Shown here: positions 17,658 to 25,852 of the stretch, in pieces
How the letters are laid out: each line of letters begins with the position of its first letter
How positions within the stretch are numbered: the stretch's first letter is position 1
From: Lawsonella clevelandensis
GTDB taxonomy: Bacteria; Actinomycetota; Actinomycetes; Mycobacteriales; Mycobacteriaceae
Length of the DNA stretch: 64,000 nucleotides
NCBI RefSeq assembly: GCF_001293125.1
Contig: NZ_CP009312.1
Coordinates: 124,001-188,000 of the forward strand
Direction of reading: 5' to 3'
Made by a program: the position numbers and the translations under genes
The notes under the pieces: model-generated
Seen by the model: the letters and a program-made list of their open reading frames with translations, nothing else
Databases searched by the model: none
Told to the model about the DNA's origin: nothing

Positions 17658-18403
17658 TGCGAGTCGCAATCGCCGGAGCAAGTGGTGTAGGTATCTCTAT
17701 TGCGCATGAGCTCGTCAAAAGTGGGCATTCAGTGTTTATCCTGGAGCAGAATGAAACCAGATTACGACCTCATCTTATTCCAGACGCCCGTTGGGTCCAC
17801 ATGGACGTTTGTGAGGTTCATGCGCTGGAGGAGCTCCGCTTGGAGAAGTTTGATGTCGTCGTCGCTGCCACCGGAGATGACAAAGCTAACCTGGTTTTGA
17901 GTCTGCTAGCGAAAACGGAATTTGGGGTTCCCCGAGTAGTGGCCCGCGTTAATGACGCTCGCAACGAATGGCTGTTTGATGAGTCCTGGGGGGTGGACGA
18001 GATGGTGTCCACGCCGCAGCTCCTGGCGTCTGTCGTGGAACAGGTGATTAATGTCGGTGAGCTGGTACGGCTTATGCCGCTACGAAGAGGAGACGTGGAC
18101 CTCTTAGGAATTCGTCTCCCCAACCGCACACACCTGGCGGGGAAGAAAGTTGGACGGTTCCGTTTCCCCCGTGATGGGGTTTTGGTCGCTATCGTGCGCG
18201 ACAACAACGTTATTGTGCCGAGGCCGGATGATGCTCTCGAACCCGGTGATGAACTCCTCTTCGTTGCAAATCGTTCAGCACAGGAGGAGCTCACCACACT
18301 TGTGTGCCAGGCTAGTCCCACAGTAGTGAATGACACCTATGAGGCAGCCACAAACGCCGGTGCTACTCCGCTAGATCCGAGCGAGTCGAATTTTCTCCAC
18401 TAG
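17657..18403 (+). CDS. ceoC: Trk potassium uptake NAD-binding protein, second subunit (CeoC/TrkA)
   Basis: 248 residues with the same RCK-N plus RCK-C layout as its neighbour: MRVAIAGASGVGISIAHELV (nucleotide loop), ILEQNETRLRP, AATGDDKANLVLSLLAK, and an RCK-C domain near 140-225. The start is the ATG overlapping the ceoB stop, although the frame stays open upstream. The two proteins probably form a heteromeric gating ring. The 3' end overlaps the convergent DUF3159 gene by 41 bases. In that overlap this protein has an Asn/Gly/Asp-rich tail that is probably less constrained. Confidence 0.93.
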   Translation: MRVAIAGASGVGISIAHELVKSGHSVFILEQNETRLRPHLIPDARWVHMDVCEVHALEELRLEKFDVVVAATGDDKANLVLSLLAKTEFGVPRVVARVNDARNEWLFDESWGVDEMVSTPQLLASVVEQVINVGELVRLMPLRRGDVDLLGIRLPNRTHLAGKKVGRFRFPRDGVLVAIVRDNNVIVPRPDDALEPGDELLFVANRSAQEELTTLVCQASPTVVNDTYEAATNAGATPLDPSESNFLH

Positions 18404-19121
18404 AGACTGTCTCAACCGCTGGAGCCAATTCTGCCACCGTCGCTTTGCGTACCGTCCATACGGTGACCACCACAGCCAGAATTGTGAGCGGCCACCCCAT
18501 GATGATGCGGGTGACGCCCAGCGCCGTAGCCGCCTCCTCTACATAAAGCCACTGCTGGACAACAAATCGTGCGGCGAACACAAGAACCCATGCAAACGTT
18601 GCAAGGTCATACCAGCGGCGGCAGTTCTTGTCCGCATGCCAGTCCTGGCCGAGTCCATTCAATGCGTTCCACACAACACCGACGATGGGCCAGCGGACGA
18701 TCATTGAAATGATGGAGAGGACAGCATAGGCTGCAGATATCCAGATTCCCCAGACGAAATATCCTTTTGCATTACCCATTCGGTACGCAATGAACGCGCA
18801 TAGCACAACGGCGAGGAATCCGGATACTGCTGGAGTCAGTTTCTCTTTGCGGATCAGTCTGGCAATAAAAATAACAAGTGCAACGGCAAGTGCTCCCCAG
18901 ATCGCCGGCTGTAGCCCCTTCCATGCATTGACGGGGACAAAGATAAGGACAGGCAGCGTGGAATAGACCAATCCCTGCCACCCTCCCATGCGTTCGAGCA
19001 AGGTTTCTTCGATTTCCGCATGGACGGAGTCCTCGGCGTGAAAGTCGTTCTCTATTTCAGCTGGGGGTAGCGAGGGGCACTCGTCAGTGCGCTGAGGATC
19101 AGTAGGATCTGGTGCAGTCAT
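18363..19121 (-). CDS. DUF3159 family membrane protein
   Basis: 252 residues with an acidic N-terminal cytoplasmic tail (1-50) and about six transmembrane helices, matching DUF3159 (Rv2693c type). Recognisable blocks are MGGWQGLVYSTLPVLIFVPVN, where the family's highly conserved first helix begins, GYFVWGIWISAAYAVLSIIS, and LATFAWVLVFAARFVVQQWLY. Function unknown. Its ATG overlaps the stop of the upstream OB-fold gene by four bases (ATGA), and its own stop lies inside ceoC on the other strand, so transcription of the two operons collides here. Confidence 0.88.
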   Translation of the reverse strand: MTAPDPTDPQRTDECPSLPPAEIENDFHAEDSVHAEIEETLLERMGGWQGLVYSTLPVLIFVPVNAWKGLQPAIWGALAVALVIFIARLIRKEKLTPAVSGFLAVVLCAFIAYRMGNAKGYFVWGIWISAAYAVLSIISMIVRWPIVGVVWNALNGLGQDWHADKNCRRWYDLATFAWVLVFAARFVVQQWLYVEEAATALGVTRIIMGWPLTILAVVVTVWTVRKATVAELAPAVETVSSGENSTRSDLAE

Positions 19122-19402
19122 GATAGCAATTCGTAGCGTGGGTTGTAGATAGCCAAATCTCGCCCATGCAGTGCGATGCGTCCTTCAACTTCAATATGCC
19201 GTCCGGTATCTATACCCGGCATGGTATGACGACCCATCCAATGAAGCTCAATAACTCCTGAGTCATCATAAAGATGCGCTTCTACGCCAGCAGGTGCGTG
19301 AGGGGCGCTGACTGTCACCATGCTAATTGTTCCTGTGACAGTGACTTTGTGACCGAGCCGACATGCCCCAATAGGGGTGATACGGTTATGCAGGACACTC
19401 AT
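19118..19402 (-). CDS. Small OB-fold nucleic-acid-binding protein
   Basis: 94 residues forming a single OB-fold like the tRNA-anticodon/RecG-wedge type (Rv2694c in order). Seen are RLGHKVTVTGTISMVTV, then AHLYDDSGVIELHWMGRHTMPGI and GRHIEVEGRIALHGRDLAIYNPRYELL, the five-strand pattern ending in the family's NP-x-Y-E-L. It probably binds single-stranded nucleic acid; its conserved pairing with a DUF3159 membrane protein is unexplained. ATG at 19402. Confidence 0.87.
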   Translation of the reverse strand: MSVLHNRITPIGACRLGHKVTVTGTISMVTVSAPHAPAGVEAHLYDDSGVIELHWMGRHTMPGIDTGRHIEVEGRIALHGRDLAIYNPRYELLS

Positions 19403-19525
19403 AACGACGCTCCTCGAAGGCGGAGACTACCTGTATAAGACGTTGCAAGTCTAACGTTCCTGCTGAGAAAAATCTGCATCATTCCACCACTGCCTGGCTT
19501 CTGTGAACCTCGATCTCCCGAACAG

Positions 19526-19531
19526 TACACT
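19526..19531 (+). promoter_or_regulatory. -10 box of a likely leaderless transcript (hydrolase gene)
   Basis: TACACT, identical to the box before the acetyltransferase gene, ends six bases before ATG 19538. There is no ribosome-binding site. Confidence 0.6.
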
Positions 19532-19537
19532 GAGCAT

Positions 19538-20320
19538 ATGGTCGGGCCCCTCCTCACTCCCCTAGCACTACCCCGCTTACAGCCTCCTCTGTGTGTTATT
19601 GCCTTGCCGGGAACAGGGTTTGACGCTCACTTTTCTCAGCTGGCATTTTCCCTGTTAGCTGAAGAGTTGTCTGCCCGGTTGGTGGCCGTCGACCCCCAAC
19701 CGGGTCACTTGCTCGAAGGTTTTCTTAGTGACGTCAATGATGTTCTCGCGGAAGCCACCCAAGCGGGTGAAAGGGTTATCATCGCCGGGGTGTCTATTGG
19801 GGCAATTGCTGCATGCCGCATTGCATTACAGGAATCCCATCGAGAGAATTCACACGCTGTTGTTCCATCGCCACTAGCAGCGGTAGTTGCGCTTATGGCG
19901 CCGTGGACAGGAGATGGGTTTCACACCGCACCAGCGGCACTGTCTGCTGGTGCAACGGCGGCTGCGCTTGATGAGCTCGGGATAGCTGAAGTACGAGCAG
20001 CAATGGTCGCGTCCTCTCCCCAATGGTTATCTGCTCTCCAGGATCCTTGTTGGGAACGATATGGTGACGAGCTGGCAGCGCTTATGCGGGAGGTGTCCGT
20101 TACGCCCTCTTTGACTAGCAAAGAGTTCACACGTATCACGACGCCAGTGGGCGTAGTGTCTGTTGACGACGACCCTCTCCATCCAGCGACCGTGGGACAA
20201 GAATGGGCGGCCGCACTGCAGAACAGCGCAACCACCCATTTATGTTTGTCAGATATCGAGAAGGACGTTGCTGTCTTCAGCCGAGCGAGCCTTTCTCTAT
20301 TATTTGAGCTGTTTTCTTAG
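19538..20320 (+). CDS. Alpha/beta-hydrolase fold protein
   Basis: 260 residues. A GTGFDAHFS oxyanion-hole region near residue 25 and the nucleophile elbow IIAGVSIGAIAA with Ser86 mark an alpha/beta hydrolase. A late Asp/His pair is plausible in VSVDDDPLHPATVGQ and ATTHLCLSD. It takes the place of Rv2695 in the conserved order. The substrate is unknown. The ATG lacks a ribosome-binding site and is preceded by a TACACT -10 box (leaderless). Its stop overlaps the stop of the convergent DUF3710 gene by four bases (TTAG). Confidence 0.8.
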   Translation: MVGPLLTPLALPRLQPPLCVIALPGTGFDAHFSQLAFSLLAEELSARLVAVDPQPGHLLEGFLSDVNDVLAEATQAGERVIIAGVSIGAIAACRIALQESHRENSHAVVPSPLAAVVALMAPWTGDGFHTAPAALSAGATAAALDELGIAEVRAAMVASSPQWLSALQDPCWERYGDELAALMREVSVTPSLTSKEFTRITTPVGVVSVDDDPLHPATVGQEWAAALQNSATTHLCLSDIEKDVAVFSRASLSLLFELFS

Positions 20321-21129
20321 GACTCGGGCCCATCGAATTGTTGGAGTGCTTCGCCACGATCTGCCGACATACGCCGACGTGCCTGTTCTGCCGCTACCTT
20401 TGCAGCTTCCTGCTGTCGAAGTTGTTCTGCTTGGACCTGCTCGAGAATCTCCGTGGGTAGCACCAATGGAATGGGCGTACGAGCAGGCATTGCGTTCATA
20501 CCGCGTCGGACCACCGTATGGGCAAACACAGTTCGGGCAATCTCTGCCGATTGTTCAGCATCTGCAGCATTGCTGACGACTACTGTGCGAAGCATCCAGC
20601 GTGGTCCATCGGCACCGATGAAACGAATAAGTGAGTCAGGGGCAGTCCCTACCACCTCACGTCCCCAGGGACCGTCTTGGATAGAGACTTTGGCACCTTG
20701 TGCACGCAGACCATCTGCTAGCTCGGAAGCAACCATACGCCACTGGCCACCAGACTTCGGTGCTGAGTATGCGTCCATGGTGATATGACCATTGCCCACA
20801 AGGATGTGCACAGCAAGATTCCCGTCAGCAGACGTTTCAATCTGCAGCTGTGCGTCCATTGGAGCTACAAAGGCATAAGCGCCGAAGTCTGCGATCCCCA
20901 GTCCTTCGTCGTTTGGGTCAAGAAGTTCCGTCAGCCCTCCATCCGACTCATCGAATGGCCCCACCCCGTGGTCTACCCGCGTCTGATGGTGGGCAGAGCG
21001 TGGCACACTGCGGGTAGCATCGGTTCCGGCTTCCTCCGCAGACGCTGCTTCTTTTACAGCGCCAGCGTCCCCAGTCTGAGGAGCAGGCTCTGCCGCAGCC
21101 TTCTTTTTCTTCTTTCCAATGCCAAACAT
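20317..21129 (-). CDS. DUF3710 family protein
   Basis: 270 residues: a lysine-rich start (MFGIGKKKKKAAAEP), an acidic low-complexity segment to about residue 60, then the DUF3710 domain with GPFDESDGGLTELLDPNDEG, VHILVGNGHITMDAYSAPKS and the WGREVVGTAPDSLIRFIGADGPRW block (split here only for description). Function unknown; in Mycobacteriales it is almost always next to dut, as here, three bases downstream. A charged, Gln/Ala-rich C-terminal helix ends the protein. ATG at 21129. Confidence 0.88.
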   Translation of the reverse strand: MFGIGKKKKKAAAEPAPQTGDAGAVKEAASAEEAGTDATRSVPRSAHHQTRVDHGVGPFDESDGGLTELLDPNDEGLGIADFGAYAFVAPMDAQLQIETSADGNLAVHILVGNGHITMDAYSAPKSGGQWRMVASELADGLRAQGAKVSIQDGPWGREVVGTAPDSLIRFIGADGPRWMLRTVVVSNAADAEQSAEIARTVFAHTVVRRGMNAMPARTPIPLVLPTEILEQVQAEQLRQQEAAKVAAEQARRRMSADRGEALQQFDGPES

Positions 21130-21132
21130 TCG

Positions 21133-21609
21133 TTAGCTTTCTTCCAGCGTGGAATGACCGCCGGTAGAACCGTAGCCACCCTCTCCACGCTCGGAATCAT
21201 CGAGTGAGTCGACTTCGTTAAAAGTAAACATTTCCACGCGCTGGACAAGCATTTGAGCAATACGGTCGCCACGCTTGATGCGAATGGAGTTGTGGGGATC
21301 GAGATTAATGAGACAGACCTTGATCTCACCGCGGTAACCGGCGTCGACGGTGCCGGGAGCATTCACGATCGAAAGGCCATTGTGGGCTGCCAGACCGGAC
21401 CGGGGATTAATGAGACCCACAGTGCCGAAGGGCAGTTCAATCGCGATACCGGTGCGTACCAGTTCGCGCTGACCGGGTTCAAGCACCACGGTTTCGGCGG
21501 AGTACAGGTCGACACCAGCGTCGCCGACGTGGGCACGCACAGGAACGGGGAGCTTGGAGTCGAGGCGGACAATGTCAACGATGCAAGAGCCAGATGTGAG
21601 TTCGGACAT
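21133..21609 (-). CDS. dut: Deoxyuridine 5'-triphosphate nucleotidohydrolase
   Basis: Hydrolyses dUTP to dUMP and PPi, keeping uracil out of DNA and feeding thymidylate synthesis. The five trimeric dUTPase motifs are present: [27 protein letters not shown] (catalytic Asp), DRIAQMLVQ and the C-terminal [12 protein letters not shown]. The frame is open upstream to 21672, but ATG 21609 gives the usual N-terminus (158 residues) and sits seven bases after a TAGACT -10 box, again a leaderless arrangement. Followed three bases later by the DUF3710 gene. Confidence 0.96.
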   Translation of the reverse strand: MSELTSGSCIVDIVRLDSKLPVPVRAHVGDAGVDLYSAETVVLEPGQRELVRTGIAIELPFGTVGLINPRSGLAAHNGLSIVNAPGTVDAGYRGEIKVCLINLDPHNSIRIKRGDRIAQMLVQRVEMFTFNEVDSLDDSERGEGGYGSTGGHSTLEES

Positions 21610-21616
21610 GGTGTCG

Positions 21617-21622
21617 AGTCTA
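21617..21622 (-). promoter_or_regulatory. -10 box of a likely leaderless dut transcript
   Basis: On the minus strand TAGACT is followed by seven bases and then the dut ATG (21609). No ribosome-binding site lies between. Confidence 0.55.
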
Positions 21623-21742
21623 CCGGCGATTGACGCTCGAGCGGGAGAGACCTCTAAGAGTTTCCGTACCACCGGGATAACCTCGCATTTTGGTGGCTAT
21701 ATGACGGAAACTGATGTTCTCCACACGCCGGAGAAATACGAC

Positions 21743-21778
21743 AAAAAGCCGCGTAAAGAACTCTCTACGTGGCTTTTG
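21743..21778 (-). terminator. Terminator of the DUF4193 gene
   Basis: 12-bp stem (arms 21744-21755 and 21766-21777, one G-T pair, 10-base loop). Read on the minus strand it ends in CGGCTTTTTG, a proper T-run, downstream of the DUF4193 stop at 21834. Confidence 0.8.
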
Positions 21779-21833
21779 GTGAGAATGGAGCGATCGAACG
21801 AAATGCTAGTCCACTGTGCTAGGAAATGTTTCC

Positions 21834-22139
21834 CTATCCCGCACAGTCCTGGCACACCATGGTGCCGTCCTCGTCGATATAAGCGAGCCGGCTAATGTGC
21901 TGTACGAGGAAGCAAACACCGCAGGTAAATTCATCCTTTTGTTTGGGGACGACTCGTACGGTGAGCTCTTCGTCAGACAGATCAGCACCAGGCAGCTCGT
22001 ACGACTCAGCAGTATCGACCTCGTCAATCTCCGCGGAGCCAGCTTGGCTTTCTCCGCGTCCTGCCTGAAGTTCTTCCAGAGAACTACTTTCAAGACCGTC
22101 GGCATCGTTATTACGCGGTGCGTCGTAGTCAGTCGCCAT
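21834..22139 (-). CDS. DUF4193 zinc-ribbon-like protein
   Basis: 101 residues matching DUF4193 (Rv2699c type): MATDYDAPR at the start, a variable acidic middle, LTVRVVPKQKDEFTCGVCFLV, and a C-terminal CQDCAG. The CGVC and CQDC pairs likely bind zinc. The function of this very conserved actinobacterial protein is unknown. Single gene with its own terminator. The DUF3093 gene, which in mycobacteria lies between dut and this gene on the other strand, is absent here. Confidence 0.9.
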   Translation of the reverse strand: MATDYDAPRNNDADGLESSSLEELQAGRGESQAGSAEIDEVDTAESYELPGADLSDEELTVRVVPKQKDEFTCGVCFLVQHISRLAYIDEDGTMVCQDCAG

Positions 22140-22495
22140 AATTGCTCAATCCTTAATCGTCACAATGAGAGACGAGACGGTGCCTATGCACACAAATCGC
22201 GAGTGCGATTCGACAACGGCATACTACAGAAAGATATCGGCCAACGCTAGCCAACAACGGGATTTCTCGATGTCTTTCTCTTGGAGAGATTCTTACCATT
22301 TAGTTCACGCCACTGAACTGCACTTTTCTCCACGGCTGAAATAGTAGGCAGCTCGTACTTCCCAAGAGTCGCCATTCATTGCCGTATCTCATTAAGGTCA
22401 GGACCCCTGCGGGTTGCACGCAGACATTATCCCCAACAACGGTGACGAGTACCGACTGTTTTTCTTTCGTAATTCCACTTGATAGCCACAACTTT

Positions 22496-22514
22496 TTAGG
22501 TTATCCTTACCTTT
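22496..22514 (+). promoter_or_regulatory. IdeR/DtxR-type iron box
   Basis: The 19-mer TTAGGTTATCCTTACCTTT agrees with the degenerate consensus TWAGGTWAGSCTWACCTWA at 17 of 19 positions. The cognate regulator, IdeR, is encoded at 34880-35569. The box lies 258 bases before the oxidoreductase operon and just upstream of a weak leftward frame, so which transcript it controls is unclear. Confidence 0.65.
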
Positions 22515-22554
22515 AAATGGCTCAAAAATGGAAATTCTTAAAATAATTTTTCGC

Positions 22555-22572
22555 ATGGAAATATAATTCCAT
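22555..22572. repeat. Inverted repeat in the AT-rich interval, possible operator
   Basis: ATGGAA-ATATAA-TTCCAT, perfect 6-bp arms around a 6-base centre. It resembles a dimeric regulator site; no regulator gene is adjacent. Confidence 0.45.
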
Positions 22573-22758
22573 ATTACGGAAAGTGCCTGCTAAAAGCCTG
22601 TACGGAATCAATCTACCTGCACTTTCTTTCCTCCTAAATCTGAGAGAATTTTTCCATTTTTACAAAATCCTGAAAACTCACGCCAATTAGGCAAAGTAGC
22701 CGCGGAAATTCACCGATAGACGCCCTTCCCACGCAGGTCATTTGGGACATTTCGGCCG

Positions 22759-22764
22759 TATAGT
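22759..22764 (+). promoter_or_regulatory. -10 box of the oxidoreductase operon, likely leaderless
   Basis: TATAGT is followed by seven bases and ATG 22772. No good -35 hexamer was found, and no ribosome-binding site. Confidence 0.55.
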
Positions 22765-22771
22765 TTTAGTT

Positions 22772-23350
22772 ATGGTCGAGGTACGAATTCATGGACGAGG
22801 CGGACAGGGTGTAGTCACTGCATCCGACCTCCTCGCATTTGCTGCATTTGAAGATGGCCACTGCGCACAAGCCTTTCCGAGCTTTGGCTCCGAACGCACT
22901 GGCGCCCCAGTGGTGTCATATTGTCGAATCCGTGACACGGAGATCCGCACCCGCGAACCCGTGCTAGAACCGGATTTGATTGTTGTCCAGGACCCTACAC
23001 TCCTGGCAATCATGGACGTATTTTCAGGTCTCAAGCCTGAAGGATACGCCCTCATCAACTCCACAAAGTCGATTGACGAGCTTGATCTCACTGAACTCGT
23101 CGAAAGCCACCTGCCAGGACACATTCGTGTAATTCCGGCTACTGACCTGGCTTTCCAATACGTTGGTCGCAACGTCCCTAACGCTGTCCTACTGGGTGCC
23201 GTTACGTCTTTCACCGACATTGTTTCTATGGAAGCGGTCGAGAAAGCCATCCGTTCGAAGTTTCCCACCCCTATTGCTGAAAAGAATATTGCAGCAGCCC
23301 AGGCCGCTGCGGAACTTCTCTCTAATGAAGAGGTGAATGCCAGTGCTTAA
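22772..23350 (+). CDS. porC: Pyruvate:acceptor (ferredoxin) oxidoreductase, gamma subunit
   Basis: 192 residues of the 2-oxoacid:acceptor oxidoreductase gamma domain: VRIHGRGGQGVVTASDLLA, AQAFPSFGSERTGAPVVSY, and LEPDLIVVQDPTLL. This subunit contributes to CoA-binding and subunit contacts in pyruvate synthase/oxidoreductase. The frame is open ten residues further upstream, but ATG 22772 starts the conserved domain and lies at leaderless distance from a TATAGT box. First gene of a four-gene operon; its 3' end overlaps the alpha gene by 14 bases. The exact 2-oxoacid is inferred (pyruvate most likely from the four-part architecture). Confidence 0.9.
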   Translation: MVEVRIHGRGGQGVVTASDLLAFAAFEDGHCAQAFPSFGSERTGAPVVSYCRIRDTEIRTREPVLEPDLIVVQDPTLLAIMDVFSGLKPEGYALINSTKSIDELDLTELVESHLPGHIRVIPATDLAFQYVGRNVPNAVLLGAVTSFTDIVSMEAVEKAIRSKFPTPIAEKNIAAAQAAAELLSNEEVNASA

Positions 23351-24623
23351 GCAGATTGAAGGATCTCAGGCGATGGCTCAGGCTGTTGCCGCCTGCAAAC
23401 CGCAGGTCGTCGCTGCTTACCCCATCAGCCCGCAAACCCACATTGTGGAGGCCCTTTCTAAGCTGGTCAAGGATGGCCACCTTACCGGGTGCGAATACCT
23501 TAATGTCGAGTCCGAATACGCTGCTATGTCAGCCTCTATCGGCGCATCGGCAGTGGGCGCCCGTGCCTACACCGCAACGGCATCCCAGGGCCTTCTGTTC
23601 ATGGTTGAGGCCGTGTACAACGCCTCCGGCCTGGGCCTCCCCATCGTCATGACGGTTGCAAACCGTGCTATTGGCGCTCCGATCAACATCTGGAACGACC
23701 ACACTGACGCGATGAGCCAGCGCGATTCCGGATGGCTGCAGCTCTACGCGGAGACCAACCAGGAAGCCGCTGACCTCCATGTGCAGGCGTTCCGTATCGC
23801 TGAAGAGCTTTCACTGCCAGTGATGGTCTGCATGGACGGCTTCATCCTTACGCACGCCGTCGAGCAGGTTGACGTTCCGGAAGAGGAACAGGTTGCACAG
23901 TTCCTGCCCCCATATGAGCCGCGCCAGGTACTCGATCCGGAGAATCCGATGTCCATTGGTGCAATGGTGGGCCCCGAAGCCTTCACTGAGGTTCGTTACC
24001 TCGCTCACCACAAGCAGAAGCAAGCTCTCAAGCTTATTCCGCGGGTTCAGAAGGAATTCGAAAAGGTCTTTGGACGCTCTTCGGGCGGACTCGTCCACAC
24101 CTATCACTGCGAGGACGCCGAGACGATCATCGTCGCACTCGGCTCCATCGTGGGTACGTTGAAGGACGTTGTTGACGAGCGTCGTGAGAAAGGCGAAAAG
24201 ATTGGTGTTCTGTCGATCTGTTCCTTCCGCCCCTTCCCCTTCGAGACCGTTGGCAACATTCTGAAGAATGCGACGACGATCATCAGCTTTGAGAAGGCCT
24301 TCCAGGTCGGTATCGGCGGTATCGTTTCATCCCACATTCTCGACTCTTTGCGTGTCATTGACCCAGATCTGCAGCCCAAGCTTTACGAAGTCATTGCCGG
24401 TTTGGGTGGTCGTAACATCACCAAGCATTCCATCCATGAAATGCTTGCTTCTGCCAATGCCAATACGCTTGAACCTCTCACCTTCCTCGATCTCGACCGC
24501 ACTCTTGTGGAGGCCGAGCTCGAGCGTGAGGAAGCTGTCCGACGCTCTGGCCCCATGGCTGAAAACATGCTGCGCGACGTAAACACCCGTGCCAACCAAG
24601 CGGCTGACGCCCGCAACAACTAG
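23337..24623 (+). CDS. porA: Pyruvate:acceptor (ferredoxin) oxidoreductase, alpha subunit
   Basis: 428 residues: the pyrimidine-binding transketolase domain (LKQIEGSQAMAQAVAACKPQ, AAYPISPQTHIVEALS, about 1-240), then the domain II/III core with TIIVALGSIVGTLKDVVDE and SFRPFPFETVGNIL. It binds thiamine diphosphate with the beta subunit and 2-oxoacid. The glycine-rich stretch GAPINIWNDHTDAMSQRDSG (115-134) is characteristic of pyruvate-type subunits. ATG 23337 follows GAAGAGG within the end of the gamma gene (coupled translation). Confidence 0.93.
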   Translation: MPVLKQIEGSQAMAQAVAACKPQVVAAYPISPQTHIVEALSKLVKDGHLTGCEYLNVESEYAAMSASIGASAVGARAYTATASQGLLFMVEAVYNASGLGLPIVMTVANRAIGAPINIWNDHTDAMSQRDSGWLQLYAETNQEAADLHVQAFRIAEELSLPVMVCMDGFILTHAVEQVDVPEEEQVAQFLPPYEPRQVLDPENPMSIGAMVGPEAFTEVRYLAHHKQKQALKLIPRVQKEFEKVFGRSSGGLVHTYHCEDAETIIVALGSIVGTLKDVVDERREKGEKIGVLSICSFRPFPFETVGNILKNATTIISFEKAFQVGIGGIVSSHILDSLRVIDPDLQPKLYEVIAGLGGRNITKHSIHEMLASANANTLEPLTFLDLDRTLVEAELEREEAVRRSGPMAENMLRDVNTRANQAADARNN

Positions 24624-24634
24624 GAGGTAATGCA

Positions 24635-25849
24635 ATGAGTGAAGTAAGCCTTCCCCTCCCCGGTATGCCGTCTACTCGTGAGACCTCCATTCCTGCTCGC
24701 GAGAAGGTTAAGTTCTACCAGGTAGGTTCTTACGCCGTAGGTAACCGTCTGGCAGAAGAACAGCTGCGCTCCGTCCAGTCCGACCCCGATCGCTACAACT
24801 CGTTGACCTCCGGGCACCGTGCCTGCCAGGGCTGCGGTGAGGCCCTTGGCGCTCGCTATGCCCTTGACACCGCAATGGCGGTCACCGACGGCCAGCTCAT
24901 TGCGGTCAACGCCACGGGTTGCCTGGAAGTGTTCTCGACTCCCTACCCGGAGACGTCCTGGACTCTCCCCTGGCTGCACTCGCTGTTTGGCAACGCTCCC
25001 GCTGTTGCAGCTGGCGCTGCTGCCGGCCTCCGTGCCCAGAACAAGCAGGGTACTCGTGTTATCGCCCAAGGCGGTGACGGCGGTACCGTCGACATCGGTA
25101 TGGGCTGCCTGTCCGGTATGTTCGAGCGTAACGACGACGTCCTCTATCTGTGCTACGACAACGAGGCCTACATGAATACCGGCGTGCAGCGTTCTGGCTC
25201 CACCCCGGCTACCGCCCGGACTGCCACCACTCAGCCAGTTGGTGAGCATCCTGGTAACGAGTTCGGCCAAGGCAAAGACATGGCTCGTATCGCCATGGCT
25301 CACGAGATTCCTTACGTTGCTACCGCTACCGTCGCAGACCTGCGTGACCTCGAATACAAGGTCAAGAAGGCTATGCAGTACCACGGTGCGCGCTACATCC
25401 ACATCCTAGTGCCTTGCCCGCTGGGCTGGGGATCGGCATCTCGTGACACCGTTAAGCTGGCTCGCCTTGCTACTCAGACCGGTTTATTCCCGGTCTATGA
25501 AGCAGAAGCAGGCGAAATCACGTCTGTTATGAAGATTCGCCGCCCGGTGCCGGTGGAGGAATACCTCCGCCCGCAGCGTCGCTTCGCACATATCTTTAAG
25601 AACAAGGACATGGAAACCCTGGCCCGCCTGCAGGCCATCGCTGACCGCAACATCCGCCGTTATGGACTCATCGACGCAGAGGGCCTTGATGATGACGTGC
25701 TCGAGCGCGTGATGTCGGTTGGAGATGATCCCGAGGGTCGTTTTGCTCGCACCGTTCGAGATGCTGCCGAAACCACCCAGGCTAACAAAGAGGCCCAGGA
25801 GCACAAGCAGCACATTCTCGAATCCAAGAGCGGACATAAGGAGAAGTAG
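24635..25849 (+). CDS. porB: Pyruvate:acceptor (ferredoxin) oxidoreductase, beta subunit
   Basis: 404 residues, longer than the usual 300-330 because of an extra N-terminal region of about 55 residues and a longer charged C-terminus. The ThDP- and proximal [4Fe-4S]-binding features are intact: GHRACQGCGEALGARYAL (C-x2-C), NATGCLEVFSTPYPETSW, GGDGGTVDIG (ThDP-Mg motif) and HILVPCPLGW (fourth Cys). Catalyses decarboxylation of the 2-oxoacid and transfer to CoA, passing electrons through its cluster. Start ATG at 24635 with AGGAGGT upstream, 11 bases after porA. Such enzymes are oxygen-labile, so the organism or its niche is likely low in oxygen. Confidence 0.93.
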   Translation: MSEVSLPLPGMPSTRETSIPAREKVKFYQVGSYAVGNRLAEEQLRSVQSDPDRYNSLTSGHRACQGCGEALGARYALDTAMAVTDGQLIAVNATGCLEVFSTPYPETSWTLPWLHSLFGNAPAVAAGAAAGLRAQNKQGTRVIAQGGDGGTVDIGMGCLSGMFERNDDVLYLCYDNEAYMNTGVQRSGSTPATARTATTQPVGEHPGNEFGQGKDMARIAMAHEIPYVATATVADLRDLEYKVKKAMQYHGARYIHILVPCPLGWGSASRDTVKLARLATQTGLFPVYEAEAGEITSVMKIRRPVPVEEYLRPQRRFAHIFKNKDMETLARLQAIADRNIRRYGLIDAEGLDDDVLERVMSVGDDPEGRFARTVRDAAETTQANKEAQEHKQHILESKSGHKEK

Positions 25850-25852
25850 GAC

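Larger units (their letters stand above)
22140..22771. other. 632-base AT-rich regulatory interval before the oxidoreductase operon
   Basis: No convincing gene. The part from about 22480 to 22700 is much more AT-rich than the surroundings. It holds an IdeR/DtxR-like box (22496-22514), an ATGGAA/TTCCAT inverted repeat (22555-22572), an earlier ATGGAAATTCTTA that partly repeats it, and at the right end the -10 box of the operon. A weak minus-strand frame (22300-22491, TTG start) begins just beside the iron box but has no recognisable family. Confidence 0.6.

Noticed and set aside
22300-22491. A 63-codon minus-strand frame next to the iron box
   Set aside because: TTG start, no ribosome-binding site and no recognisable family; kept only as a remark in the iron-box entry.
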